64,000 nucleotides of DNA from Rhodocytophaga aerolata (GCF_030503435.1 NZ_JAUKPO010000030.1:27733-91732); one strand, 5' to 3'. Counted from the first letter of the stretch, positions 17,127-26,168 are shown. Notes: generated from the letters alone by a model not told the origin. A program made the numbers and translations.

Positions 17127-19379
17127 ATGCCTTATCCCCCTCAAACGCCGCCAGAAAACCCGCAGATAGCTACATGGCCCGCAAGTTCAACAAATAGACT
17201 TTTCCGCCAGAAAAAATTATTTCCCCACAAACCAATAATCTATCTTCTTACCGGGCTATTCATTCTCTGGTTGATGAATCCACTTACCAGCTTTTGTCAA
17301 TCCCTCACCTGGACAGAAGTAGCTGCAGGTATCTGGAAAGCGGAAGCCGGGAAACCTGAAGCCTATACGTTGCTTAGGGCAGCTGGTGTATCTCCCAACA
17401 TAGCGGCCATCTCGGCCATAGGCGAGGCAACGTTTCCGTTTGAGAGAGACGAAATAGTGGTAGAAATCCGGGATGGAAAAACTTATGTCCGCTTACCTCT
17501 GGCTAGGGAAGAACAGGTGTATGGGTTTGGGTTAAACTTTCAGACAGTGCATCAGCGCGGAAAGGTTATGCAACTGCATGTAGATCATTATGGGAATAAA
17601 GACAATGGCCGGACGCATGCCCCGGTCCCTTTTTATGTATCTTCCAGAGGGTATGGGGTATTTGTAAACTCGGCCCGCTACTTAGATATTTATGCAGGTG
17701 CTGCCGTACGCAAAGACAGTAAGCATCCACCAGAAGCAAAAGACCGCAATACGGATACAACCTGGAGTTCCCGGCCTTATTCAGATGCTGTGGAGATATT
17801 AGTGCCGGCAGCAGGCGTAGAGTTATATATTTTTGGTGGAAAAGAACCTTTGCAAGCCGTGCAGCGGTTCAATCTGTTTAACGGAGGCGGGTGCTTGCCT
17901 CCGCGGTGGGGCTTAGGCTTTACCCAGCGGGTACACCGCTTGTACACGGCAGATCAGGTAACAAACGAAGCAGAAGAGTTTGCTTCCCGTAAGTATCCCT
18001 TAGATTTTATTGGCCTGGAACCTGGCTGGCAAAGCAAATCGTACCCTTGTACCTTTGAATGGGACAAAACCCGTTTTCCGGAACCAGCTAAATTTGTACA
18101 GCAGATGCTTTCAAAAGGAATACGCATTAACCTATGGACAAATCCTTATGTGTCTCCGGATGCTTCCATGTATGAGAAAATCCTGCCGTATACCGGTTCG
18201 CACACCGTTTGGGTAGGCGTTGTGCCAGACCTGACTATGCCCGAAGCTCAAACGATCTTTTTTTCTCAGTTCGAAAAAGACCATGTAAATATTGGCGTAA
18301 GTGGATACAAGATTGATGAAGTAGATGGCTACGATACCTGGTTGTGGCCAGATGTGGCTACCTTTCCTTCGGGTATAAGTGCAGAGCAAATGCGGCAAAC
18401 GTACGGAGTGCTTGTGCAGAAATACAGTACAGACATGTTCCGTAAAAATAACCAGCGGACTTATGGCTTGGTACGTGCTTCGAATGCCGGTGCTTCTTCG
18501 TTTCCCTATGTTATCTACAATGACAACTACAGCCATCAGGATTTTATTACAGGATTGGTAAACAGCGGATTTTCCGGCGTGTTATGGACACCTGAAGTGC
18601 GGGCCTCTAAAACGGGAGAAGAGTGGCTGCGGCGTATGCAATCGGTGTGTTTTTCACCCATGGCCATGATTAATGCCTGGGCAGACGGCACTAAACCCTG
18701 GTCGTTTCCGGAAGTAGCCAAACAGGTACAGGAGATTGCCATGCTGCGGATGCAAATGATGCCCTATTGGTATACAGCTTTTGCCAGGTATCATTTCCAG
18801 GGAATACCTCCCTTCCGGGCCATGAATCTGGAAGAGGGCTTTACTCAAAAAGCGGTAAGCGTAGTAGAAAAAACCAGTTTAGGAGAGAATCCCTATGTGG
18901 AAGCCGTTACAAAAGAGATTAAAGATCAGTATATGGCCGGAGAGTACCTTCTGGTAGCCCCTATGTTTGCCGGTCAGGCTACCCGCCAAGTGGTATTACC
19001 CACAGGCAACTGGTATGATTTTTATACTGGTAAGCTGGCAGGGAATGGGGAAGTGATCACTGTAGCGCCAGGCTTAGACAAAATTCCAGTATTTGTAAAA
19101 GATGGGGGAATTATTCCGTTGATGCCACCCCTGCTACATGCTCCCAAATCGGGTCAGAAAGTAGATTTGGAAATACGTCATTATGGAGAAAAGCCAGGCC
19201 GCTACCTGCTCTATGATGACGATGGTGAAACCTACAATTATGAAAAAGGCCAGTATAGCTGGCGCGAAATCCGGGTGGAAAAGCAACAAAACGGACAGTT
19301 TAAAGGAAGTATCTCCAAGGCAGAAAAAAATAAGCCAGACTCAATTGGTAAAGTTACCTGGCGGTTTATGACCAACTAA
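17127..19379 (+). CDS. exported glycoside hydrolase family 31 protein
   Basis: The 750-residue product has a long charged N-terminus and then a hydrophobic export segment (PIIYLLTGLFILWLMNPLTS). An N-terminal beta-sandwich (YGFGLNFQTVHQRGKV) precedes the GH31 barrel (PPRWGLGFTQRVH, FIGLEPGWQS, INLWTNPYVSPD). The nucleophile motif is GYKIDEVDGYD, with Asp397 at the expected position. Where most GH31 enzymes have W-x-GD for the acid/base, this reads LWTPEVRAS, so the acid/base is uncertain and could be Glu. GH31 enzymes cleave alpha-glucosides, xylosides or related links. It probably acts in the periplasm; the substrate is unknown. Confidence 0.9.
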   Translation: MPYPPQTPPENPQIATWPASSTNRLFRQKKLFPHKPIIYLLTGLFILWLMNPLTSFCQSLTWTEVAAGIWKAEAGKPEAYTLLRAAGVSPNIAAISAIGEATFPFERDEIVVEIRDGKTYVRLPLAREEQVYGFGLNFQTVHQRGKVMQLHVDHYGNKDNGRTHAPVPFYVSSRGYGVFVNSARYLDIYAGAAVRKDSKHPPEAKDRNTDTTWSSRPYSDAVEILVPAAGVELYIFGGKEPLQAVQRFNLFNGGGCLPPRWGLGFTQRVHRLYTADQVTNEAEEFASRKYPLDFIGLEPGWQSKSYPCTFEWDKTRFPEPAKFVQQMLSKGIRINLWTNPYVSPDASMYEKILPYTGSHTVWVGVVPDLTMPEAQTIFFSQFEKDHVNIGVSGYKIDEVDGYDTWLWPDVATFPSGISAEQMRQTYGVLVQKYSTDMFRKNNQRTYGLVRASNAGASSFPYVIYNDNYSHQDFITGLVNSGFSGVLWTPEVRASKTGEEWLRRMQSVCFSPMAMINAWADGTKPWSFPEVAKQVQEIAMLRMQMMPYWYTAFARYHFQGIPPFRAMNLEEGFTQKAVSVVEKTSLGENPYVEAVTKEIKDQYMAGEYLLVAPMFAGQATRQVVLPTGNWYDFYTGKLAGNGEVITVAPGLDKIPVFVKDGGIIPLMPPLLHAPKSGQKVDLEIRHYGEKPGRYLLYDDDGETYNYEKGQYSWREIRVEKQQNGQFKGSISKAEKNKPDSIGKVTWRFMTN

Positions 19380-19492
19380 TGAGTTTTCGTTTTTTTGCCA
19401 GATATTGGTTAACTCAGTAGCAACATTTCTGCGTAGGATTTGGTTTTATGTATAAGGAATATACTTCTAATTGCATACTTGTACATAAACAA

Positions 19493-20053
19493 ATGAATAT
19501 GATGATAAAAATCAATAGTTTCTTTTTAATCCTATCTTTCCTGATTCTGCTTGCCTGCTCTCAGCAGAAAGATTCTCCAGAAGGAGGGGTGTCTACTGCT
19601 AAAACAGGCGAAAGTCCATTAACAGCAGATCAGCTGGCCAGGTTGAATAATGAATCATTAAGAGATACGGTTGTAAAAACTGAAGAAGAATGGAAAGACC
19701 AGCTGAGTTTTGCCGCCTACCGGGTGCTACGGGAAGAAGGAACGGAACTGCCTTTTATTAATAAGTATAACGATAATAAAAAGAAAGGAATTTACGCCTG
19801 TGCCGGCTGTGGAAATCCTATGTTCAGCTCGGAAACTAAATTTAATTCAGGCACCGGATGGCCTAGCTTTTATGCCCCACTGTCTGAGGATAAAGTAAAG
19901 GAAGTAGAAGACCGGAGTATGAGAATGGTCCGGACTGAAGTAGAATGCGTCCGCTGTGGCTCGCATATTGGGCATGTGTTCGACGATGGACCAAAGCCTA
20001 CCGGTTTGCGGTACTGCCTCAACTCCATTGCTTTAGATTTTCGGGAAGAGTAA
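19493..20053 (+). CDS. msrB: lipoprotein peptide-methionine (R)-S-oxide reductase
   Basis: From the ATG at 19493 the 186-residue product has a signal peptide and lipobox LLAC (Cys22), so it should be anchored in the cell envelope. The MsrB domain shows both zinc CxxC pairs (CAGCGNPMF and CVRCGSHIGH), the GTGWPSF motif and the catalytic Cys in GLRYCLNS. It reduces methionine-R-sulfoxide in proteins, using a thiol reductant. Most MsrB proteins are cytosolic, so here it probably repairs envelope proteins. An ATG at 19448 also opens the frame but would bury the signal peptide. Confidence 0.93.
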   Translation: MNMMIKINSFFLILSFLILLACSQQKDSPEGGVSTAKTGESPLTADQLARLNNESLRDTVVKTEEEWKDQLSFAAYRVLREEGTELPFINKYNDNKKKGIYACAGCGNPMFSSETKFNSGTGWPSFYAPLSEDKVKEVEDRSMRMVRTEVECVRCGSHIGHVFDDGPKPTGLRYCLNSIALDFREE

Positions 20054-20136
20054 AGCCGGATACATAAACCGTGGGCGGGTAAAAAGCGTACATATTTTTC
20101 AGGAACTTGTAACAGAAATTTAAATAACCCAACACT

Positions 20137-20703
20137 ATGAAACTGACTAAACGTTATTTTACCTCCTGGAAACACATCCTGCTAGCGGGCATGGTAATAG
20201 TCTCTGTATATGCCTGTGATTCTGCGGAAACTAATCAGGAAAGGACTGAAGCCCAATTGAAGAAAGCCGGCAAAAACCTGGAGAAGGCAGGCGAGGATGT
20301 GGAAAGAGGTTTGGAAAAAGCCGGAGAAAAGATAGGCGCTGCCACCAAAAATATAGGCAGCGATCTGGAGCAAAGTAAAGATAAGTTTTTAGCTTCTACC
20401 AGAGACGAAATCCGGGAGTTAGACAAGCGTATCGACAAACTGAAAACCAGAATAAATGACCGGACAAAAGATGCCAGGCGGGAATCCAGTAAGGCTAGTG
20501 CGGAGGCAAAAGCCAAAATGCAACGGGAATTAAAGGAACTTGAATTGAAAAGAGGTACCCTGGATACTCAACTGGAAAAGCTTGAGAAATCTACCGCATC
20601 GGTATGGGAGGAGATGAAAAAAGGGGTAACTGATGCAGTGAACGATTTAAAGGAAGCGGCCACTGATGTGGAACAGGAAGTAGAAAAGGAAAGCAAAGAG
20701 TAA
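20137..20703 (+). CDS. coiled-coil lipoprotein of unknown function
   Basis: The 188-residue product begins with an export signal and a possible lipid-attachment Cys (SVYAC, Cys27). The rest is almost wholly charged heptad sequence with repeated KAGEKLEKAG-like units (residues about 40-80), then a long coiled coil (ELDKRIDKLKTRIND, LKELELKRGTLDTQLEKLEK). It resembles stress-linked envelope helical lipoproteins of Bacteroidota with no assigned biochemistry. It follows msrB by 83 bp and may share its transcript, which would fit an envelope stress role. This is inference from position. Confidence 0.7.
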   Translation: MKLTKRYFTSWKHILLAGMVIVSVYACDSAETNQERTEAQLKKAGKNLEKAGEDVERGLEKAGEKIGAATKNIGSDLEQSKDKFLASTRDEIRELDKRIDKLKTRINDRTKDARRESSKASAEAKAKMQRELKELELKRGTLDTQLEKLEKSTASVWEEMKKGVTDAVNDLKEAATDVEQEVEKESKE

Positions 20704-20756
20704 GGCTGGTATATTCTACCATTGATAAGGTGATAAGACAATAATCTGCTTAGTAA

Positions 20757-20804
20757 AAAAATGGGCTCTTTGGTATAGTGTATATTTCCAAAGAGCCCAT
20801 TTTA
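20757..20804. terminator. bidirectional stem-loop terminator
   Basis: Arms AATGGGCTCTTTGG (to 20773) and CCAAAGAGCCCATT (from 20788) pair exactly around a 14-base loop, flanked by A-runs on the left and T-runs on the right. It lies between converging genes ending at 20703 (+) and 20839 (-). Confidence 0.9.
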
Positions 20805-20838
20805 ATTATAAAGCGTATAAGGCAAACAGCAGGTTTAT

Positions 20839-21363
20839 TCAGGCAGGTTGCTTATCCAGCAGAAATCTGATAGTTACCAGCAGCTGTCCTACATGCCGCA
20901 TGGTATGTTCGGCTGCATGAAAATACAGGCCCAAGCCAGTAGAGGGAAGCTGGGCACGGCCTACGCTTCTTTTAGCTAACAACTGCTGTTCATCGGTCTT
21001 TTTTAGCTGTTCTAGGGCTCTACCAACCTGCGCAGAAAAAGCCTCCACCAGCTGGGTTGTACTACAAGGTTCTTGCGGGCATTTTCCTTCCGACTTCAGT
21101 GCTTGCAATTGTATTTCTGAAAGAGATTCACCTTTGGCATACGTAAACAGCCGGTCCAGCACGCCGGTTAAATGCTGCAGATGAAACCCTACAGATGCCA
21201 AGCCAGCCGGTTTTTCCCAGAGCAAGACATCGGGAAAGGAAGAAGCCATGGCTTGTATTTCTTCCTGTGCCTGTAGCAAGGCATGGGCCGCTGGTTGTAC
21301 CCATGGATTGAAATCCGGCAAAGGACCTCTTAGCCATACTTCCGGAAGCTTAGTTGTTGACAT
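20839..21363 (-). CDS. DinB-like putative metal-dependent enzyme
   Basis: Starting at the ATG at 21363 gives 174 residues. The four-helix DinB_2 pattern is visible: NPWVQPAAHALLQAQEEI, VGFHLQHLTGVLDRLF with a metal-ligand-type His, and YFHAAEHTMRHVGQLLVTIR near the end with two further His. Members of this superfamily include mycothiol- or bacillithiol-dependent transferases and many unassigned proteins. A candidate promoter element lies 63 bp upstream. The longer frame to 21483 adds non-conserved residues and would cover that element. Confidence 0.85.
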   Translation of the reverse strand: MSTTKLPEVWLRGPLPDFNPWVQPAAHALLQAQEEIQAMASSFPDVLLWEKPAGLASVGFHLQHLTGVLDRLFTYAKGESLSEIQLQALKSEGKCPQEPCSTTQLVEAFSAQVGRALEQLKKTDEQQLLAKRSVGRAQLPSTGLGLYFHAAEHTMRHVGQLLVTIRFLLDKQPA

Positions 21364-21425
21364 AGATGTAAAGAATAAGTGAGGGTATAGTTTCTTGAAT
21401 AACTGAAAAAGGGCTGTATAGCTGA

Positions 21426-21433
21426 CAAAGGTA
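21426..21433 (-). promoter_or_regulatory. candidate -7 element TACCTTTG (minus strand)
   Basis: The minus strand reads TACCTTTG, matching TAnnTTTG, 62 bp before the preferred start of the DinB-like gene. No clear -33 element was found. Confidence 0.4.
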
Positions 21434-21500
21434 TGCAAATGAACTTGTTTACCTATGTTTTTAATAGGGACAAATGTTAGCATGCAGGCTTGAAAATAGC

Positions 21501-21998
21501 TTACAAATCTAATACGTACCAGGCATCTGTCGTATAATGGCCTGTATTACCTAAGGGGCCAGGAAGTGGCCGGAAGCCGAAAGAGAGGTAAAGTTGCTGG
21601 GCTTTTTCCATCCGCTTCACGGTTTCCAGGTAGCATTGCTGGTAGCCTAGCTTTCTGGCTACCTCCAGGCAATGTACCAGCAGTTGTTTTCCCAAGCCCA
21701 TCCCCCGGATAGAAGGTAGCAAATACATTTTTTGCAATTCGCATATACCGGGATCGCCTCCTTTTAAAGGCGCAATACCAGCACCGCCTTTCACCTGCCG
21801 TTCATGTTCAATAACAAAAAAAGCTTTGCCTGGGGATTGATAGGCTTCATACAGAAAATCTACTTCCGGGTCGTTAATGGAGTAGCCTTCGCCTACCGCG
21901 CCAAATTCGGTCATTACCTGCCGGATAACGCCAGCCATGGCCGCATTGTCAGCTAGTTGAATCGCCCGGATTATGCCTGAAGATAAAGAGGGTTGCAT
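21501..21998 (-). CDS. GNAT family N-acetyltransferase
   Basis: The 165-residue product shows the GNAT fold. KMYLLPSIRGMGLGKQLL holds the acetyl-CoA pyrophosphate-binding loop (RGMGLG), followed by LEVARKLGYQQCYLET and the C-terminal YLSFGFRPL. The acceptor substrate cannot be deduced; such proteins acetylate amines on metabolites or proteins. It is on the same strand as the ketopantoate reductase gene upstream (46 bp gap) and the DinB-like gene downstream, so these may form one transcript. Confidence 0.92.
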   Translation of the reverse strand: MQPSLSSGIIRAIQLADNAAMAGVIRQVMTEFGAVGEGYSINDPEVDFLYEAYQSPGKAFFVIEHERQVKGGAGIAPLKGGDPGICELQKMYLLPSIRGMGLGKQLLVHCLEVARKLGYQQCYLETVKRMEKAQQLYLSFGFRPLPGPLGNTGHYTTDAWYVLDL

Positions 21999-22044
21999 AC
22001 GTTTCTTTACAAATGTTTCTATGGTGACTAATGCTTGCTAGGTT

Positions 22045-23025
22045 TTAGGAATTGGAACTATCTTCTGTGGCTCTGCCTATGCTCACTGGTATTTCTTCCC
22101 GGATTTGGTGGTAGATAGACTCGGTGGCTGGGACGGGAATTCCGTACAATTTTCCATACCGCATAATGGTTCCGGCAAACAGTTCCAGTTCATTGGCTGT
22201 TTTTTTTGTTTGTACATCAAGCTGTAGGGAAGTGGGTGTATGAGGTGGAAAGGTTGCTGCTTTCCGGAGCGTTTGTTCAATAATATCTGCTGGTAATGGA
22301 ATGTTCTTTTGTAAGGCAATAGCCTGTATTTCTTCCATAATGGAGGTGGCCCGTTTCCGTAAAGGCAGTTCGTCGAGTATCTGGCCGATAGGGCTGTTGT
22401 AACAGGCGGATACCAATCCAAAGCTGGCAATAAAAATAAACTTTGTCCAGATGGCAGGGAAAGCATCTTCCTGATAGTCTACGTTAATAGATGCTTTTTG
22501 CAGCAGTTGAAAAAGTTCATCCGGCGAAAAGGACGGGTATTGAGGATCTTTGCCCAGAATAACTTTTCCTGGCTTGCCCTTATGTTCCACAATCCCCTTT
22601 TGTTTGATATTAGAGGCTACATACACACAAGCAGGTAAAACAATGCCCTGAGGAATAATTTTACGGATTCTCTCATATATATCGGCTCCATTCATTAATG
22701 GAAGAATAAGGGTATCTGGCTGTATATACGCCACTAACTGGTTGCACACATTTTCTAAATCATATTCTTTCACGCAAATCAGGAATATATCTGTCTGCGG
22801 TAAAGAATAAACATTTTCTGCCAGATGTGCCGGGCGAACCACTGATTCTGCATGTTCAGGAGAAAGTAATGTAAGGCCGTTTGTAGAGACCACCTGATAC
22901 GTTTCGCTGCGTGCTACAAATGCCACCGACACCAACAGGTCATCGGCATAGGTTTGGGCGAGTTTAAAGCCAATATATCCGCCAACGCCTCCCAGCCCTA
23001 TTACCGCAATTTGTGTCTTTTTCAT
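22045..23025 (-). CDS. 2-dehydropantoate 2-reductase family protein
   Basis: The 326-residue product opens with a Rossmann motif IAVIGLGGVGGYIGFKLAQ. It continues with the ketopantoate reductase pattern: FLICVKEYDLENV, LILPLMNGADIYERI, AIWTKFIFIASFGLVSACYN and the C-terminal domain TPTSLQLDVQTKKTANELE. The last motif holds the Ser and Glu typical of substrate binding. PanE reduces ketopantoate with NADPH in pantothenate and CoA synthesis. Paralogues with other 2-oxo acid substrates are common, and no other pantothenate gene is near, so I leave out the panE symbol. Confidence 0.85.
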   Translation of the reverse strand: MKKTQIAVIGLGGVGGYIGFKLAQTYADDLLVSVAFVARSETYQVVSTNGLTLLSPEHAESVVRPAHLAENVYSLPQTDIFLICVKEYDLENVCNQLVAYIQPDTLILPLMNGADIYERIRKIIPQGIVLPACVYVASNIKQKGIVEHKGKPGKVILGKDPQYPSFSPDELFQLLQKASINVDYQEDAFPAIWTKFIFIASFGLVSACYNSPIGQILDELPLRKRATSIMEEIQAIALQKNIPLPADIIEQTLRKAATFPPHTPTSLQLDVQTKKTANELELFAGTIMRYGKLYGIPVPATESIYHQIREEIPVSIGRATEDSSNS

Positions 23026-23253
23026 AGATTTATTCGTAGCACTACTTAGTTGAATGAGGTAGGCAATATAAGACTATCTGCGAAAAAAATTAACGTACCA
23101 CCGCATTTTGCTGGCAGAAACAATGGATTCATCAGCTAAGCGGACATAGAAAATCCTCTTATTGATAGCTGAATAAAAAAATCATTTCTACCAAAAAGAG
23201 GATGTTTCTAGTTGCAGCCATTTACAAGTGGCTGCCTAAACAGCTAGTATACC

Positions 23254-23598
23254 TTAATAGCGCATAGCGGCATAATACGATATTTTACCTTTCCGGAGCA
23301 GGCGGCCTTTCTGTTCCATCGTTTTTCCTTTTTTCAGCAGCAAGCGGCCTTCTCTTCTGATTTTGCGGGCTTCTTTTCTGTTGCCAGATTCAGCTTTTAG
23401 TGTCCGGCTCTCTCGGATCATTTGTTTTCCTTCTTCTTGCAGCCTTTTGCCCCGTAGCTTCAAAGACCTGGCTTCCTGCCTGATCTCTTTTTTACTGGGT
23501 GTTGGGTATGTATGGTCGGCCTGGCTAGGATAGCTCACCAGCAAAGCAAGGATGAGCAAGGTGGCTGTGGCTAGTTTATTTACAAATGTGGTTGTCAT
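23254..23598 (-). CDS. small secreted basic, charged-repeat protein
   Basis: The 114-residue product has a signal peptide (LATATLLILALLVSYPSQA) and then a Lys/Arg/Glu-rich helical region with recurring RxLKxxGKxLxxEGK units (LKLRGKRLQEEGKQM, IRREGRLLLKKGKTM, QKGRLLRKGK). I do not recognise a family. It is probably an extended helical periplasmic protein. On the minus strand upstream there is TATCTTTA, one base off the -7 consensus. Confidence 0.6.
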   Translation of the reverse strand: MTTTFVNKLATATLLILALLVSYPSQADHTYPTPSKKEIRQEARSLKLRGKRLQEEGKQMIRESRTLKAESGNRKEARKIRREGRLLLKKGKTMEQKGRLLRKGKISYYAAMRY

Positions 23599-23745
23599 AG
23601 TGGATATAGGTTAGTTAAGTGAAACTTATTCCCTGATTAATTTTATTTCTCAAGGAGTAAAGATAGTTTCAAAAAGCGTGCTAAAAATATCCGGTTATGT
23701 CCACTGGTCTTTTACCATCCGTAAGAGGCTTTGTTGGAAAGTCTG

Positions 23746-24591
23746 TTATTTAGCCGGACTCGTTTTCGCCAGTTTGGGTTTGGCTCCAATTCTCTGAAAT
23801 TCATCGCTGAAAGTAGCTGTGCTGCCATCTGCCTCATGATGCGTACCCGTCTGCAAAATCTTGTCTCCTTCCACTTTGTAAGTCAATTCAGTCCATTCAT
23901 TTTGGGTATACGGTACTGTTCCTATTTCAGATTTTACTATTACTTTAGCATTTTTCAGTTTATGGGTTCCACCAATAGCGTAGGCAAAGGTTGATTTACT
24001 CCCTTGTAAAGCTTCCCCCAGCTGCATCCAGTGTGTCGGGGTGATCACCCGGATAAGTTTCATCTGCGATTTGTCCGTTACTTGCTCTTTTCCATCTTTG
24101 CCAGTAGCCTTGTAACTAACCAGTTGCCAGGTGCCAATAGCCTCATCTACCTGTTGTGCCGGCAGATTTACTTTTTCCCAGGTTTCGTCTTGTGGATATT
24201 TCTTTCCATGTAAGGTAGCCCAACCCGTTTGCCGCAATGTATTTCCTTCTACTTTCATGGTTAAATCAAAGGTAGTCTTCTTTAAATCCGGCAGAGAAGT
24301 CCACTGCACCGTTTCTATATATTTACCATCATAGGGGGAAAAAGTATAGGTTCCCCCTCCGGCATATTTCCCTGTATCTCCTTTTACTTCTGCAATCCAC
24401 ATAAAATGGGTAGGCGTAATAATTTTATACTCTTTTACTTTGGAGGCATCACGGGTAAGGCGTTTGCCATTTTCGTCTTCACCCAATTGCGAAACCAGTT
24501 TCCAGGTACCTATCAGTGAGTTTTGTGTTTGTGCCGCTACCTGCAGACAATATAAGCAGGCAAGTATAAAAAATAGACAGCTAGTTCTCAT
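23746..24591 (-). CDS. secreted protein with two tandem lipocalin-like domains
   Basis: The 281-residue product has a signal peptide (CLFFILACLYCLQVAAQ) and two copies of one domain of about 125 residues. Copy one (about 25-145) reads LIGTWKLVS, KIITPTHFMWI and VEGNTLRQTG. Copy two (about 150-270) reads AIGTWQLVS, RVITPTHWMQL and VEGDKILQTG. The GTWxLVS start and beta-rich layout match lipocalin-like proteins, which bind small hydrophobic ligands. Single-domain relatives are common in Bacteroidota; a tandem fusion is less usual. Ligand unknown. Confidence 0.75.
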   Translation of the reverse strand: MRTSCLFFILACLYCLQVAAQTQNSLIGTWKLVSQLGEDENGKRLTRDASKVKEYKIITPTHFMWIAEVKGDTGKYAGGGTYTFSPYDGKYIETVQWTSLPDLKKTTFDLTMKVEGNTLRQTGWATLHGKKYPQDETWEKVNLPAQQVDEAIGTWQLVSYKATGKDGKEQVTDKSQMKLIRVITPTHWMQLGEALQGSKSTFAYAIGGTHKLKNAKVIVKSEIGTVPYTQNEWTELTYKVEGDKILQTGTHHEADGSTATFSDEFQRIGAKPKLAKTSPAK

Positions 24592-24744
24592 AGGAGTGAA
24601 GGATTAAAGGGTGACTAAAGGGAAAAGTGAAAAAGTAACTAGTGCGTGTTTACAAGTCCTAGCTTCAACCAATATTCGGTAGTTTATTAGTTTATACCTT
24701 GGATGTCTATCAAAACGGTGATCCTTATTTGGCTTACATAAAAA

Positions 24745-25842
24745 TCATTTCTTACCCTGGAAAACCCGGTTAAAAGGTGTTTCCGCTACTCTGGTAAAGC
24801 TTTTAAATCCTGCTTTGGTAGCTACTTCTTGTAAGGCGCTGTCACTGGCAACGGTTCCGAGCGCATAGGGGCCGGAAGCAATGGCATTCGGCGTACAGCA
24901 TAATACCGAAGCACCAGAGTACACACGTCCCACCGGATTAAAATTTTCTTCGGTCTTTCTGCCTGCCATCGGTTCAATTACCATCACAGAGCCATCCTGG
25001 GTTAATGCCTCATAGGCTCTTGTTAGTGCACCTACCGGATCTCCCATATCATGTAGACAATCGAAATACGCAATTAAATCATAATCACTGCCAGGAAACT
25101 GCTGGGCACTGGCTACCTGAAATTCGACACGGTTACCAACTCCTTCCTGCTGAGCAATCTGATTGGCCCTTTCTACAGATGGTTGGTGGTTATCGAATCC
25201 GTAGAAGTGAGAGTTAGGAAATGCCTTAGCCATGATAAGGGTGGAAATGCCATGCCCTGCGCCAATATCGGCTACTTTAGCCCCTTTTTGTAACTTTTCT
25301 TCGGCTCCTTCCACAGCAGGCAACCAGTTCTGAAGCAGGTTTCCTATGTAGCTGGGCTTAAAAAAACGTTCAGTACCCTGAAACAAACTGTGGTGGTGTT
25401 CTCCCCATAACATACCTTTACCAGTCTGGAAACCTTCTGTAATCCGTTCTAAGGCTTTGTTCATGGCACTCACTATCTGAAACCCTCCTACCACATAGTA
25501 CGGACTGTCTTCTACAGTTAAGGCAGTTGCCTGTTCGTCGGGTAATGTATATTTCTTGCTTTGAGGATCATACGTCATATATCCTCCGGCTGCCTGATTA
25601 ATGAGCCATTCCCGCACATAGCGAGCATCTGTTTGGGTGCGTTGTGCTACTTCTTCGTGCGAAAGGGGACCTGCAAAAGCCATAGCTTTATACAAGCCTA
25701 GTTTGTCTCCTATATAACATAAAGGTGCACTGAAAGCAGCGCCAAAATCAGTGACAACTTTCCCCAGAAAGGCTTCCATTCTTTGCGAATCGATGGTTGG
25801 TGTTGGAGCTTCCGCAGAAGCAGCCTGTGATGAGTTATTCAT
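24745..25842 (-). CDS. SAM-dependent methyltransferase with N-terminal winged-helix domain
   Basis: In the 365-residue product, residues about 25-105 form a winged-helix region (LGLYKAMAFAGPLSHEEVAQRT, then YVREWLINQAAGGYMTYD). Residues about 180-340 form a class I methyltransferase with SAM motif KVADIGAGHGISTL, acidic loop FYGFDNHQPS and DYDLIAYFDCLHDMGDP. This architecture is shared with small-molecule O-methyltransferases and with a group of mycobacterial proteins. The wHTH in such enzymes usually forms the dimer rather than binding DNA. The substrate is unknown. A palindrome lies 48 bp upstream. Confidence 0.88.
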   Translation of the reverse strand: MNNSSQAASAEAPTPTIDSQRMEAFLGKVVTDFGAAFSAPLCYIGDKLGLYKAMAFAGPLSHEEVAQRTQTDARYVREWLINQAAGGYMTYDPQSKKYTLPDEQATALTVEDSPYYVVGGFQIVSAMNKALERITEGFQTGKGMLWGEHHHSLFQGTERFFKPSYIGNLLQNWLPAVEGAEEKLQKGAKVADIGAGHGISTLIMAKAFPNSHFYGFDNHQPSVERANQIAQQEGVGNRVEFQVASAQQFPGSDYDLIAYFDCLHDMGDPVGALTRAYEALTQDGSVMVIEPMAGRKTEENFNPVGRVYSGASVLCCTPNAIASGPYALGTVASDSALQEVATKAGFKSFTRVAETPFNRVFQGKK

Positions 25843-26168
25843 GGTGGTGAGGGGTAAGAAGGAATAAAAAATGAAAAAAATGCATGATAGCCTGTTTGAT
25901 AAACAGGCCGCCGTAGAATATGCCCAGATTCTTTCTACCTATAAAATAATCGGTTTTTGCCAGAGCTATTAGCACATATGTCTCAAATGTTAGCAAAAAA
26001 GTTCTAGTCTAAAATTTTTTGTTAGGTTAAGCTGAGTTTCTTTATTGTATTGGTTTTGAATTTCTACCTGGCAATGTAGCGTTCATGCAGGATAAATCTA
26101 TATATTGGCACATCCAGGGCATGTTGTCGGCGGCCACTTATTTTTCTACTTCTTTCTTGATCACGTGT
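25843..26168. other. divergent intergenic region, 326 bp
   Basis: This AT-rich spacer lies between the methyltransferase and the GH92 gene. It holds the palindrome at 25890-25908. No exact TAnnTTTG element was found on either strand. Confidence 0.5.
25890..25908. promoter_or_regulatory. perfect 8-bp-arm palindrome, possible operator
   Basis: GCCTGTTT (25890-25897) and AAACAGGC (25901-25908) are exact inverted copies around GAT, 48 bp upstream of the methyltransferase start. The symmetry and spacing suit a dimeric repressor. Confidence 0.45.

Noticed and set aside
23214..23235. Small hairpin (GCAGCCA and TGGCTGC) past the charged secreted protein gene
   Set aside because: Arms are short and no T-tract follows on the minus strand, so I do not call it a terminator.
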